A stretch of DNA of 31,218 nt from JANXSS01 sp040385645 (GCA_040385645.1 JAZKGZ010000009.1:1-31218); one strand, 5' to 3'; shown: positions 14,995 to 24,297, counted from the first letter of the stretch. Notes: generated by a model not told the origin, from the sequence alone. A program made the numbers and translations.

Positions 14995-16566
14995 CTACCG
15001 AAACACCGCCACGATCCGCACCAGTTCCTGCGCCTGAGATTCCAGCTTGGTCGCAGCGACCGCTGTTTCCTGTACCAGCGTGGCATTTTGCTGGGTGGTC
15101 TGGTCCATCTGCATGATCGCTTCACCGATCTGGGTAACGCCCGATGCCTGCTCGTGGCTGGCGGTGCTGATGTCGCCCATGATGTCGGCGACGCGGCCAA
15201 TACCGCTAACGACTTCGCTCATCGTGACGCCGGCTTGATCCACCAACAAGGTGCCTTGCGATACGCGTTCGACACTGGCGTTGATCAACGATTTGATTTC
15301 TTTGGCGGCTTCGGCACTGCGGCCTGCAAGAGACCGTACTTCACTGGCGACCACAGCGAAGCCGCGGCCCTGTTCACCGGCGCGCGCTGCTTCCACAGCC
15401 GCGTTGAGCGCAAGAATATTGGTTTGGAAGGCGATACTGTCGATGACGCCGATGATGTCTGAAATTTTGCGCGATGCTTCGTTGATGCCTTTCATGGTCT
15501 GCACGACTTTGGCAACTACCTCACCGCCTTCGATGGCAACTTTGCTCGCACTGGCTGCAAATTGATTGGCTTGCTGCGCACTGTCGGCGTTTTTCTTGAC
15601 TGTGGCATCGAGTTCTTCCATCGATGCTGCCGTTTCTTCCAGCGCACCGGCCTGTTGTTCGGTGCGGGCCGACAGATCTTTGTTGCCCTGCGCGATATCC
15701 GCGCTGGCAGTTGCCACGCCGGCCGAGCCTTGCCGGACCTGCTCGACGATGCTGGAAAAATTGTCGCGCATGATACCGATCGCATGCAGCAGACTCGTCT
15801 CGTCGTTTTTCTTCAATGCGATATTAACGCTAAGGTGGCCCTCTGCAATTTCTCTGGTAATTTGCGTTGCATACATCGGTTCACCACCGAGCATTTTCAG
15901 CAAACCACGCGTGATCGTCAAAGCCATTATTAAGCCCACTGCGACGGCCGAGGCCAACAGGCTCCACAGCCACATTTTGGCAACCTTATAGACCTTGTCG
16001 GCATTCGCGGCTGCGATATCGCCGCCTTTGAAGTTGTAGTCGGTGAGCTTATCGAGCGCCAGAATTGCGTCGTCCGACGCCGATTTGCCCGCACCTTCCG
16101 CGATCTCTTTCGCATCCTCCTGCTTTTTGGCACGGCCCAGGCTCAACACCTTGGCATTGATTGCCTGATAATCGGCCCAGCGCTTCGAGAAGGACTCGAA
16201 GAGCTTTCTTTCATCGGTGTCGCCGATACTTTGTTCGAATTTTTTCTTATTAGCATCGATGATGACCAATGCCGCCTTCATCTTTTCTTCATAGTCGTCC
16301 ATGTATCCGGCATCTGCAGCACTTGCATGCTTCGTCTGCAGATCGAAGCTTTCGAGCATGGCCGTTCGCATCGTGGTGGTATGCCCGACTGCCGGCATCC
16401 ATTTGCGTGCCAGTTCGCTCGATACCTTATTGACTTCGGACAGCTTCACCAGAGCAAAACATCCGACGACCACGGTCAATGCCAACACCAGAAGAAATGC
16501 GCCGAGCATCTGCGTGCCGATCCGGAGTGCCGCGAGCCGGTTGAAGAGTCGATCGAATAGTTTCAT
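14995..16566 (-). CDS. Methyl-accepting chemotaxis protein
   Basis: A 523-residue inner-membrane chemoreceptor that would signal to the CheA-CheW array. TM1 spans about 19-42, a periplasmic four-helix-bundle-like region 43-197, TM2 198-219, a HAMP region about 220-275, and a cytoplasmic methyl-accepting/signalling coiled coil 276-520. The highly conserved hairpin tip is seen in FQTNILALNAAVEAARAGEQ (380-399) and GRGFAVVASEVRSLAGRSA. Methylation-type segments occur around EQQAGALEETAASMEEL (303-319). There is no C-terminal NWETF-type pentapeptide for CheR tethering. A secreted Cache protein is encoded directly upstream on the same strand, 83 nt away, and may present ligand to this receptor. 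Confidence 0.95.
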   Translation of the reverse strand: MKLFDRLFNRLAALRIGTQMLGAFLLVLALTVVVGCFALVKLSEVNKVSSELARKWMPAVGHTTTMRTAMLESFDLQTKHASAADAGYMDDYEEKMKAALVIIDANKKKFEQSIGDTDERKLFESFSKRWADYQAINAKVLSLGRAKKQEDAKEIAEGAGKSASDDAILALDKLTDYNFKGGDIAAANADKVYKVAKMWLWSLLASAVAVGLIMALTITRGLLKMLGGEPMYATQITREIAEGHLSVNIALKKNDETSLLHAIGIMRDNFSSIVEQVRQGSAGVATASADIAQGNKDLSARTEQQAGALEETAASMEELDATVKKNADSAQQANQFAASASKVAIEGGEVVAKVVQTMKGINEASRKISDIIGVIDSIAFQTNILALNAAVEAARAGEQGRGFAVVASEVRSLAGRSAEAAKEIKSLINASVERVSQGTLLVDQAGVTMSEVVSGIGRVADIMGDISTASHEQASGVTQIGEAIMQMDQTTQQNATLVQETAVAATKLESQAQELVRIVAVFR

Positions 16567-16649
16567 GGGAGGCTTTGCTGAAATAGGGAAAGATGCTTGC
16601 AGGTGCCACCTGCAAGCTATAGCGAGCGACTTATAACGCTATCGAATAT

Positions 16650-17138
16650 TTATTTTTTAAAGCCGATATAGCTCACACCCACGACCTTGCCGCCTTTGTC
16701 TTTGATAGCATCGTAGCAAGCGTCGAATGCAGTGCCCAAGACATCGACAGGGCCGCAGAACATTTCACCCTTGCTGACTGCCTCGTATGCTTTTGCCTTT
16801 GCCAACATCGTGCCGACGCCGCGCTTACCTTCGGGTGTCAGTACATTGGTGCTGACACGAACGAATTCCTCACCGTGTTTGACGAATACGGTTGCAGTGG
16901 CGCCCGTGGATTTTTTAATGTCGTCAACAACGTCATAGTTGTTATTGATCTTGCGGGAACCGAAATACAGGCCGGGCACGGTCAACTCACCCGCTTTTTC
17001 TGTACCTTCAAGCTTGGGCTCGCCGATTTTAGCGAGCTTTGCGTTTAGTGCAGTGATGGTTTCTTTTGGATCTGCAGCATGGACCGATGTGGCAAACACA
17101 GCGCAAAGGGTCGCTAACGCGGCAAGGCTTTTTTTCAT
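16650..17138 (-). CDS. Secreted single Cache-domain protein
   Basis: A 162-residue protein with a signal peptide (MKKSLAALATLCAVFATSVHA, cleavage near residue 21) followed by a compact periplasmic domain: PGLYFGSRKINNNYDVVDDIKKSTGATATVF, then DEFVRVSTNV-type HGEEFVRVSTNVLTPEGKRGVGTML, and GPVDVLGTAFDACYDAIKDKGGKVVGV. This is the Cache_3-Cache_2 ligand-sensing fold normally found outside chemoreceptors and kinases, here without a membrane anchor. The start at 17138 is preceded by AGGAG; an upstream ATG at 17156 is unlikely. The gene lies 83 nt upstream of an MCP gene, so it probably serves as a binding protein for chemotaxis. The ligand cannot be told. Confidence 0.85.
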   Translation of the reverse strand: MKKSLAALATLCAVFATSVHAADPKETITALNAKLAKIGEPKLEGTEKAGELTVPGLYFGSRKINNNYDVVDDIKKSTGATATVFVKHGEEFVRVSTNVLTPEGKRGVGTMLAKAKAYEAVSKGEMFCGPVDVLGTAFDACYDAIKDKGGKVVGVSYIGFKK

Positions 17139-17337
17139 GAATGGCTCCTGATGCAAAAAATGGAAAGGTTAAAGTCGGTCTTGAAGAATAGAAATATTCT
17201 ATTACCGCAATAGACGCTCTCAGTCTACGTCGGCTCCTGTAGAACGTGAACAGCGCCTACGAAATTTTTCCATAGATCAATGTTTTTCTGAAAACTTTTC
17301 GTGTTTTTAGCGACGTTCCGACGAGCGGTCGTGGTTG

Positions 17338-17376
17338 TATCGCCACGTATTGCCACGTATTGCCACGTATTGCCAC
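17338..17376. repeat. 10-bp tandem repeat, about 3.9 copies
   Basis: Units TATCGCCACG, then TATTGCCACG twice, then a partial TATTGCCAC, adjacent to each other in non-coding DNA just downstream of the dinB remnant. There is no spacer between units, so this is a simple tandem repeat and not a CRISPR array. Confidence 0.85.
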
Positions 17377-17409
17377 CGACCGCGAGGTTTATCCGTGACA
17401 ACCCATCTA

Positions 17410-17925
17410 CTAGACAGGCGCAGAGTCGTTGAACAAACCCAACTGAAAGTCCACTTTTTGCATGAGCGTGTCGGGCACTAACCGCACGCCGATACCTAAG
17501 AGCCGCAACGGCCGGCCTTCTCTGGCAAATCCTTGCGTCAACAACCCAAAAAATGATTCCGCCACCAATGCGCTGCCGCCGCATTCGACTGTCGTCTGCG
17601 TAAAATCGGCAAACTTTATTTTGACGATCAGTGTATTGATGCAGCACATCGCGTTGTGCGCTTCGATTCTCGTTTGTAGTTGGCCGATCAGTGCTTGCAG
17701 CGGTTCACGGCATGCGGCCAAATCGGGCAAGTCAACGTTGTAGGTTTTTTACACGCTGATGGATTTTCGTTCACGCACTGCACAAACCGGACGATGGTCG
17801 ATACCTCGCACCAGCTCGTGCAAACGTACGCCGAACTTACCGAAATGCTGTTTATCGCGCATTTCAACGGCTGCATAGAAACAGTCGCAGTCACAATGAA
17901 TGATCTTGCGGATGGGGGTTGTCAC
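17410..17925 (-). pseudogene. dinB: DNA polymerase IV remnant with internal deletion and nonsense codon
   Basis: Both ends of a Y-family translesion polymerase are present in one frame. The N-terminal part reads TTPIRKIIHCDCDCFYAAVEMRD, including the metal-binding Asp of the HVDMDCF-like motif. It then jumps near 17845 to FGKFGVRLHELVRGIDHRPV and RKSISV, which belong to the thumb/linker about 200 residues later in normal DinB. Palm and finger domains are gone. A TAA follows directly where family members have Glu (SVE-KT); a GAA-to-TAA change would do it. The same frame then continues through the little-finger domain (LPDLAACREPLQALI, TLIVKIKFADFTQTTVE, RPLRLLGIGVRL) to the end. The start is a GTG at 17925 at best. 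It cannot be an active polymerase. Confidence 0.9.
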
Positions 17926-17931
17926 GGACGC

Positions 17932-17955
17932 GGCATAGGCATAGGCATAGGCATA
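17932..17955. repeat. Hexanucleotide tandem repeat (GGCATA)4
   Basis: Four perfect GGCATA units lie immediately upstream of the first codon of the dinB remnant. On the minus strand this reads as (TATGCC)n, giving an artificial Ala-Tyr repeat in the upstream frame. Such tracts can change length by slippage. Confidence 0.85.
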
Positions 17956-17983
17956 TGAGGAGGCAAAGCTGCCGAGAGTGCAA

Positions 17984-18018
17984 TAAAAAAGCCGGCTCGA
18001 GAATAACTCGGCCCGGCT
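17984..18018 (-). terminator. Rho-independent terminator of the hendecad-repeat protein gene
   Basis: On the minus strand the stem is AGCCGG...CCGGCT outside and CGAG...CTCG inside, with a 2-nt internal mismatch/wobble and a TTATT loop, followed by TTTTTTATT. It begins 34 nt after the stop of the gene at 18052. It also isolates the dinB remnant from upstream transcription. Confidence 0.8.
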
Positions 18019-18051
18019 CAATATCGACGATCAATCTGGCGTTACGATGTC

Positions 18052-18468
18052 TTATTTACCCGAATAATTAGTCTGCCCTGGCATCGCTGGCTTCGCTGGG
18101 TCAGCGGCAATTGCCGAACTACGTTCTGTGGAGGCTTCGCGCTTTTCCATCTTCATATCCGATTTCGCTTCGGCTTTTTCGGTTTTGTATTCGGATTTTG
18201 CTGCGGCTTGATTGGCCTTGTACTCGGCTTTAGTAGCACTACGTTTTTCTTTGTACTCTTTTTTCGCCGCAGCATCGGCCTCGCGTTTTTGAACGAACGG
18301 GTCCGCAGAGGTGCTTGAAGCCGGCGCGCCGGTATTGATCGAACCGGGTGCCGGTACGGGTGCTATGACGCCCGGCGCGACGTTACCAGGTGTACCACCC
18401 TGGGCAAGCACAGCGCTAGACGCGGCGACAAACAACGAAGCGATCAACAATTTTGTAGGTTGATTCAT
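18052..18468 (-). CDS. Secreted Lys/Glu/Ala-rich protein with four 11-residue repeats
   Basis: A 138-residue protein with a signal peptide (TKLLIASLFVAASSAVLA, cleavage near residue 22), then a Pro/Gly-rich stretch (25-50), then four consecutive 11-residue units at 69-112 beginning KKEYKEKR, KAEYKANQ, KSEYKTEK and KSDMKMEK, and a short disordered tail. Eleven-residue periodicity fits a hendecad coiled coil. It is probably periplasmic. I do not recognise a family; similar low-complexity proteins are sometimes called TolA-like, but no TolA domain is seen. Single-gene unit with its own terminator. Function unknown. Confidence 0.8.
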   Translation of the reverse strand: MNQPTKLLIASLFVAASSAVLAQGGTPGNVAPGVIAPVPAPGSINTGAPASSTSADPFVQKREADAAAKKEYKEKRSATKAEYKANQAAAKSEYKTEKAEAKSDMKMEKREASTERSSAIAADPAKPAMPGQTNYSGK

Positions 18469-18711
18469 GATGGTTTTCCTTTTTAAACGTGGTGATTACC
18501 GGAATGTTGTTGAAGGTTGATGCGAACGCACGAACGTCCTGGATCGATACCCACAGAATCACGCTGTCAAATATTTGCGATCATAAACTTTCGACAAGAT
18601 CGCAGCCGCACAAGTTCCGGCATAGGTATAGTTTATCGACGACTTACACAATTTCTTACACATGTCGCCTGATGGTATCGCGCGAAGACTTAGGGTGGCC
18701 CGTAGCAAAGC

Positions 18712-20775
18712 TCATACTGTTTTTGGCTTTTGCAGCAAGGCCTTGAGATTTGCTAGGCGAAGCTGGGGCGTGATCGTTTCGGCTTCGGTCGGTACCGCGT
18801 CGCCGACATCAAGCTGCATCTCCTTGATAAAACGCGACATTTCGCACGAAACGCTTTCGCGGGCCCGTTGCCGTTTCTTGCACCACGTAATGTGCAGGCT
18901 GCGCTGCGCTCTGGTGATGCCGACATACATCAGTCGCCGCTCTTCTTGAATACGTGCGGCCACAATATCGGCGGCAGCGTCGGGGTCGCCTCGATGCGGC
19001 AGGATGCCTTCCTCTACACCGACCAGAAATACATGTGGAAACTCCAGCCCCTTGGACGCATGCAACGTCGACATGCGAACTGCATCCGGCTCTTCGTCAC
19101 GGCCTTCGAGCATCGTCATGAGCGCGACCATCTGGGTTAGCTCCATGAGATTTTTTTCCGGGTCGGTACCGTCTTTACCGCCATTGCCTTTTTCTTTTAA
19201 CCAGGTCGTGAAGTCCAGCACATTCTGCCATTTGTTTTTGGCCTGGCGGTCGTCGAAGCTGTCGTAGAGATAGGCTTCGTAATTAATCTCTTTCATCATG
19301 TCGTCCAGTACCTGTGCGGCATTGTCGCCACTACCGGCTCTGCCGATTCGCGTGGCACGCGCTTCGAGCTGGTTGATAAATTGGCAGAATTCCCGCAGCG
19401 GCGTCAATTGACGATCGGCTAGAATCGCTTCGCTCCCGCCTTTGAATACGGCTTCGAATAATGAACACTGCCACTTACCGGCGTAGGCTCCAAGGGCCTC
19501 TAACGTGCTCTGCCCCACGCCACGCTTGGGTGTGGTCACCGCGCGAATGAAAGCAGGGTCGTCGTCACCATTGGCCACCAGACGTAGATAGCTGACGATA
19601 TCCTTGATTTCGGCGCGGTCGAAAAAACTTTGGCCACCCGACATCACATAAGGAATACGCTCGCGCCGCAATGCTTTTTCGAATACCCGCGCCTGGTGAT
19701 TGCCGCGATACAGAATCGCGTAATCGGAAAATTTCGCGCGACGCTCGAAACGATGCGCCGACAGCATGATCGCCACCTGGTCGGCTTCCTGTTCATCGTC
19801 TTGCATACCCAGTACCTTGACCGCATCGCCCAGGCCATGCTCGGACCACAGCGACTTCTCAAACAGTTTTGGGTTGTTACCGATGACGGCGTTTGCGGCT
19901 TGCAGGATGCGTGTGGTGGAGCGATAGTTTTGCTCCAATTTCACGACCTTCAAATCCGGAAAATCGGTTTGCAAAGTTTTTAAGTTTTCAACCGTCGCAC
20001 CACGCCAGGCATAGATCGCCTGATCGTCGTCGCCTACTGCGGTAAACATCGGCTTCTTGCCGACACCGGTAACGAGCAGTTTTACCAGTTCGTATTGACA
20101 GGTATTAGTGTCTTGATATTCATCCACCAGCAGATAGCGCAAGCGGCGTTGCCATTTGTCTCGTATCGTTTGATCGCTGCGAAACAGTTCGACCGGCAAC
20201 CGGATCAAATCGTCGAAATCGACTGCCTGATAGGCCGACAAAGTCGCCACATAATTACGATAGATTCGTGCGCATTGGGCTTGATCTTCGGTCACCGCCG
20301 ATTTAAGTGCGGCTTCCGGATCGATCAGGCTATTTTTCCAAAGCGAGAGCGTATTCTGAATACGCCGCACCAGCTGCTTGTCGGTCGTGACGGCAAGGTC
20401 TTGCACCAGCGAGAAACAATCGTCGCTATCCATGATGGAGAAACGGTCTTTCAAGCCCACACCTTGCGCCTCTTGCCGCAGGATCGTCACGCCCAACGAA
20501 TGAAAGGTACTGACGGTGAGTTGATTGGCTTGTCTGGGTTGTTGCAGCAAGCCCGATATGCGCTCGCGCATCTCTGCTGCGGCCTTGTTGGTAAAGGTCA
20601 GTGCTGCAATATTTTTCGGTTCGTATCCGCACTGCTCGATTAAATGCGCGATCTTTTGTGTAATCACGCGGGTCTTGCCGGAGCCGGCACCGGCCAGCAC
20701 CAGGCATGGCCCATCCAGGTAACGGATTGCCTCGCGCTGCGGTGCATTCAAGCTGGATTGCGAAGGGGTGGACAT
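18712..20775 (-). CDS. rep: ATP-dependent DNA helicase Rep
   Basis: A superfamily 1A 3'-5' helicase that helps forks past obstacles and loads replication restart factors. It has 687 residues (E. coli Rep 673). Motifs in order: Q-motif NAPQREAI (10-17), Walker A AGAGSGKT (28-35), TFTNKAAAEM (Ia), LLVDEYQDTN (II), VGDDDQAIYAWRGA (III), LEQNYRST (IV), STLHASKGLEFPHVFLVG (V) and YVGITRAQ (VI). The pattern NLKALLQK at the C-terminus is also Rep-like. It fits Rep rather than UvrD or PcrA on overall similarity. It lies about 0.6 kb from priA, with which Rep cooperates in one replication restart route. The start at 20775 is the first in-frame ATG. Confidence 0.95.
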   Translation of the reverse strand: MSTPSQSSLNAPQREAIRYLDGPCLVLAGAGSGKTRVITQKIAHLIEQCGYEPKNIAALTFTNKAAAEMRERISGLLQQPRQANQLTVSTFHSLGVTILRQEAQGVGLKDRFSIMDSDDCFSLVQDLAVTTDKQLVRRIQNTLSLWKNSLIDPEAALKSAVTEDQAQCARIYRNYVATLSAYQAVDFDDLIRLPVELFRSDQTIRDKWQRRLRYLLVDEYQDTNTCQYELVKLLVTGVGKKPMFTAVGDDDQAIYAWRGATVENLKTLQTDFPDLKVVKLEQNYRSTTRILQAANAVIGNNPKLFEKSLWSEHGLGDAVKVLGMQDDEQEADQVAIMLSAHRFERRAKFSDYAILYRGNHQARVFEKALRRERIPYVMSGGQSFFDRAEIKDIVSYLRLVANGDDDPAFIRAVTTPKRGVGQSTLEALGAYAGKWQCSLFEAVFKGGSEAILADRQLTPLREFCQFINQLEARATRIGRAGSGDNAAQVLDDMMKEINYEAYLYDSFDDRQAKNKWQNVLDFTTWLKEKGNGGKDGTDPEKNLMELTQMVALMTMLEGRDEEPDAVRMSTLHASKGLEFPHVFLVGVEEGILPHRGDPDAAADIVAARIQEERRLMYVGITRAQRSLHITWCKKRQRARESVSCEMSRFIKEMQLDVGDAVPTEAETITPQLRLANLKALLQKPKTV

Positions 20776-20891
20776 GAGCGTGGAATGGAGTTTGAGATAC
20801 GCCGGCCGGGCTTGCTGGCCACGGCCATTGTATCAGCGCACCACCGTGAAATTCTCTACACTTGCAGCTTCTCAAACCCGCAATCCTCGGT

Positions 20892-21362
20892 ATGAAATTC
20901 GATCACGTATTGAAGATTAACGACCCGATGCATCCTCTCATCGAAGACATCACCCATGCGCAGCTCTGGCGAGGTTTAGTGCTACGGGCGCGATCGCCGA
21001 TGTTGTTCATACCCTGGCTCGATGCATGCGACGTCGTCGTGCACAGCCCAACGGTCTTAGAGCGTGTGCTGCGTTATGGAGACGTGAAAATCCACGATAG
21101 CGTAACCCTTCTGCCCGAACGACAGATACGTTACGAGGTGCCATCCCAACCGGATATACCCGCTTCGCAGTTAGTGATGGCGATCGAGGCGCCTGATGGC
21201 ACACAGCTAGACGTGCGCTTCACCTATGACGATGGCGTGGAAGAAATTCCGGGCAGTATGGAAGCGTTTTATAACGATCATCGTCGCGCCGCTTATCGAG
21301 AAGCGGATATCGATACGGTCCGCATCATCCGGCAAATGGCCGGCGAAGGACGGCTCGATTAG
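20892..21362 (+). CDS. DUF1857 (AtaL-like, SRPBCC superfamily) protein
   Basis: A 156-residue protein starting MKFDHVLKIND; the pattern INDPMHPLIEDITHAQLWRGLVLRARSP is typical of the AtaL-like DUF1857 branch of the START/SRPBCC helix-grip fold, which usually binds hydrophobic ligands. An in-frame ATG 30 nt upstream is less likely, since family members begin at MKF. It is the only plus-strand gene in the replication segment: divergent from rep (116 bp gap) and convergent with priA (25 bp gap). The ligand and pathway are unknown. Confidence 0.85.
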   Translation: MKFDHVLKINDPMHPLIEDITHAQLWRGLVLRARSPMLFIPWLDACDVVVHSPTVLERVLRYGDVKIHDSVTLLPERQIRYEVPSQPDIPASQLVMAIEAPDGTQLDVRFTYDDGVEEIPGSMEAFYNDHRRAAYREADIDTVRIIRQMAGEGRLD

Positions 21363-21387
21363 CCAATGTCGCAGGTGCGCAAGCGTG

Positions 21388-23451
21388 TTAAATATCCACA
21401 GGGTCGACTTCAAGCGACCAGCGCACCCGGCTTTTCAGCATGCGTAAGTCAACGATCCATTTCTTTAGAAACGCCTGCAGCGCTGGGCGTGATACCGACT
21501 CGACCAATAACTGCGCCCGGTCGATATTGGCGATACGCGTCATGGTCATGGGAATCGGGTCGTTGATGATGATGCCCTCCTGTGGCGTACAAGTGCTGGC
21601 CTGACGCAGGAAATCAAGCGCGAGGGCTAATTCTTTGGCTTCGGCACGCAACATCGCCTGATAAATAAACGGCGGCAATCCGGCCTGCTGGCGTTCGGCC
21701 AACAGATTGCCGGCAAAACCGTCGTAGTCGTGCGCCATGACGGCCGCAAACAGTGGGTGTTGCGGATATCGCGTCTGAATCAATACTTCGCTCACGCTTG
21801 TCTCGGCGGTACGGGCACGCCTGCCGGCACGGCCGGCGACCTGCATCAATTGTGCGAACAGCCGCTCGCCGGCCCGATAATCTTGCGAAAACAGTGCCAT
21901 GTCCGGATTCAATACGCCTACCAAAGTCAGGTTTTGAAAATCGTGCCCCTTGGCGACCATCTGGGTGCCGATCAGGATATCGACCTCGCCTCGATGCACT
22001 TGCAGAAACGCGGCCTGCGCAGTTCCTTTGCGACGTGTCGAATCGGCGTCGATGCGCAGAACGCGCGCCTCCGGAAAAATTGCCTGCAGGCTCTCCTCGA
22101 TGCGCTGCGTGCCACGTCCCATAGGTTCGATATCGACATTGCCGCAGGTCGGGCAATGTCGCGGGATGCGGTGTTCCAGACCGCAGTGGTGGCAGCGCAA
22201 TTGCCGGTCCAGTTTATGCAGCACCATGAAAGCGGTACAGCGGCTGCAATTGCTGATCCAGCCGCACGCTTGGCACGCCACTACCGGTGCATACCCACGA
22301 CGGTTCAGGAACAACAGCGATTGCTCGCCGCGCTCCAGCCGCAACTTTAACGCGGCGATCAGCGTCGAGGTCAACCCTTGCACTGGCTTGTCGCGCTCGG
22401 TATCGATCAGGCGCACCACTGGTAATACCGCATCGGTAGCAGCACGCTCGCGCAGCACCAGCTTTCGGTAGCGACCGGCCTGTGCGTGATGCCAGGTTTC
22501 CAAAGAGGGCGTGGCCGAGCCGAGTACGATCGGAATCTCCAATTGATGTGCGCGCCACACTGCCAAATCGCGCGCCGAATAACGCAAGCCCTCCTGCTGC
22601 TTGTAGGAAGGATCATGCTCTTCGTCGATGATGATGAGCTTCAGATTCGGCAGCGAGGCCAAAATTGCCAGGCGTGTACCCAGTACGATGCGGGCATGGC
22701 CGAGATGCGCGGCCAGCCAGTGCGCCAGCCGCTCCCCTTCGGCAAGGCCGCTGTGCAGACTGGCAACGGCGACCTCTGGAAAACGCGCGCGGATGTTGCC
22801 CTCAAGCTGAGGCGTCAAATTTATTTCCGGTACCAGGATCAGCACTTGAGCACAATTCGCGCTACCGTCTGAAGATGCCGCCGTCAACACCGCTGTCGTC
22901 GCCTGTAGGTAGACTTCCGTCTTGCCACTGCCCGTTACACCGTAGAGCAGGATCGGTGCGAAACCACGCGCTTTGGTGCTTGCTGCAATCGCGCTAGCAG
23001 CCTCGTTCTGCGCAGGCGTAAGGGCATGCATTGGTGTCGGCGTGGCGTCGTGCAACGGCCGAGCTGCACCGGCTTTAGCGAGTGCCCGTTTCAACGCAGC
23101 GGGCTTCACCGTGCGCAAACTTTTCGGCAACCCGGGCAACATCACTTCGCCCAACGGCCGCTGATAATAATCCGAGGCAAACATGCACAGAGCGCGCCAT
23201 TGCGTCGCAAGCGGTGCCAAATCGCTGCGTACCAAGGTTGCCAGCTTTAACTTGTGTGGTGCCACATCGGTCGACGTGAGGATGGCGATGATGACACCGA
23301 CGACCTCCCTTCGGCCAAACGGCACCACGACCAGTTGCCCTGTTTCGGGTTGGCGATCGTCGCCACAATCCTGCCAGGCGTAGTCGAAGCAGAAATCGAG
23401 CGGAGTGTCCAGCGCCACTCTGAGGATCAATTGTTTCACGAAGTTAATCAA
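21388..23451 (-). CDS. priA: Primosomal protein N', replication restart helicase PriA
   Basis: A superfamily 2 helicase that recognises abandoned forks and reloads the replisome. Up to 687 residues. The N-terminal 3'-DNA-binding domain (LRVALDTPLDFCFDY, VVVPFGRREVVGVI) is followed by Walker A GVTGSGKT (171-178), the DEEH box (276-279) and GSATPSLE. Eight zinc-binding cysteines are at 393, 396, 402, 405, 420, 423, 433 and 436. Then come GTQMVAKGHDF and QVAGRAGR. The start is unclear: a TTG at 23451 has AGAAGG 3 nt upstream, and a GTG at 23439 is the alternative. The gene is transcribed away from the DnaA-box region, so its promoter lies within or beside it. Confidence 0.95.
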   Translation of the reverse strand: MINFVKQLILRVALDTPLDFCFDYAWQDCGDDRQPETGQLVVVPFGRREVVGVIIAILTSTDVAPHKLKLATLVRSDLAPLATQWRALCMFASDYYQRPLGEVMLPGLPKSLRTVKPAALKRALAKAGAARPLHDATPTPMHALTPAQNEAASAIAASTKARGFAPILLYGVTGSGKTEVYLQATTAVLTAASSDGSANCAQVLILVPEINLTPQLEGNIRARFPEVAVASLHSGLAEGERLAHWLAAHLGHARIVLGTRLAILASLPNLKLIIIDEEHDPSYKQQEGLRYSARDLAVWRAHQLEIPIVLGSATPSLETWHHAQAGRYRKLVLRERAATDAVLPVVRLIDTERDKPVQGLTSTLIAALKLRLERGEQSLLFLNRRGYAPVVACQACGWISNCSRCTAFMVLHKLDRQLRCHHCGLEHRIPRHCPTCGNVDIEPMGRGTQRIEESLQAIFPEARVLRIDADSTRRKGTAQAAFLQVHRGEVDILIGTQMVAKGHDFQNLTLVGVLNPDMALFSQDYRAGERLFAQLMQVAGRAGRRARTAETSVSEVLIQTRYPQHPLFAAVMAHDYDGFAGNLLAERQQAGLPPFIYQAMLRAEAKELALALDFLRQASTCTPQEGIIINDPIPMTMTRIANIDRAQLLVESVSRPALQAFLKKWIVDLRMLKSRVRWSLEVDPVDI

Positions 23452-23499
23452 AAACCTTCTACGACGCCGTAAGGTGCCGTTTTATAAGCGTTTTTTTGC

Positions 23500-23707
23500 T
23501 TATCCACTAATGCTGTGGATAACTTTGTGGATAAGCCCAGCTTGACAAGCCCTGGGCCGAGCACTGACGCCGATTGCTACAGATTGATGAAAACACACGC
23601 AGAAATAATGTACATAAGAATCAACAGCTTATAAAACTCAAAAATAAAGTGAAAATATATTTCATGCTCTTCCAAGCGACTAACTCCATGCAAAATTTTG
23701 TGCATAA
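23500..23707. repeat. DnaA-box module 1
   Basis: Begins with an inverted arrangement (TTATCCACT on plus, then TGTGGATAA) and a second TGTGGATAA three bases later. Next come TTGACA near 23542, the core GCAGAAATAA at 23599 with AATCAACAGCTTATAAA from 23619, and finally TGTGCATAA at 23699. The middle is A/T-rich and non-coding. Confidence 0.75.
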
Positions 23708-23939
23708 CTAGGAAAATACCGTATTTCCTTGAATAAACTTTCGGCGTTTGCAGTATAAAAAGCGTTCGATTCGAAATTTCTTAACCAACTGTTTCAGATC
23801 AGAAGCCCCTAGTCTGAAATATCAAGATATAGCGGAAGTCAACCCGTTGAAATATTACCTTTCAACAATTATGCTTTAAGGTACCTGCTGTAGTCGCTAT
23901 TTCTTTCGCTAAGTCCTAGATTCAAATGAACTTTTTTAC

Positions 23940-24147
23940 CTATCCACAATGCCTGTGGATAACTTTGGGGACAACTCCCCTCTTGACACGGCGCAGGCCT
24001 GTAGCCGCGCGGGTTTCCATAGAATGCTCGTCTGACGTGCAGAAATAAACTCTATAATAATCAATGGCTTATAAATTTGGCTAAATTCTAATAAAATATT
24101 TTCGAGATCAATTTTATCTTTATGCGGTTGTTCGACAATGTGCATAA
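23940..24147. repeat. DnaA-box module 2, 440 bp from module 1
   Basis: The same elements at a constant 440-bp offset: CTATCCACA on plus, TGTGGATAA at 23954, a degenerate second box TTGGGGACA, GCAGAAATAA at 24039, AATCAATGGCTTATAAA from 24059 and TGTGCATAA at 24139. TTGACA near 23983 is offset by 441. Sequence between these islands has largely diverged from module 1. Confidence 0.75.
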
Positions 24148-24297
24148 GTGGTGAATTCTGTGCCGGATCGAGAACCAATTATTACGATTGTTAAAGCAGA
24201 TTGTCTGTTTTATTTATCTGTACAAATTCAGAACGTGGCCGCGCTATTTGCTGTTAAGCACTTATTAGCAACCAGCTGCAGCATCGTCAAAAAGACC

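Noticed and set aside
17338..17376. Short CRISPR array
   Set aside because: Units are 10 bp and directly adjacent, with no spacers and no cas genes.
23936..24178. 80-codon open frame on the minus strand in the priA-hemE gap
   Set aside because: It runs through the DnaA boxes of module 2, has no ribosome site and no recognisable domain.
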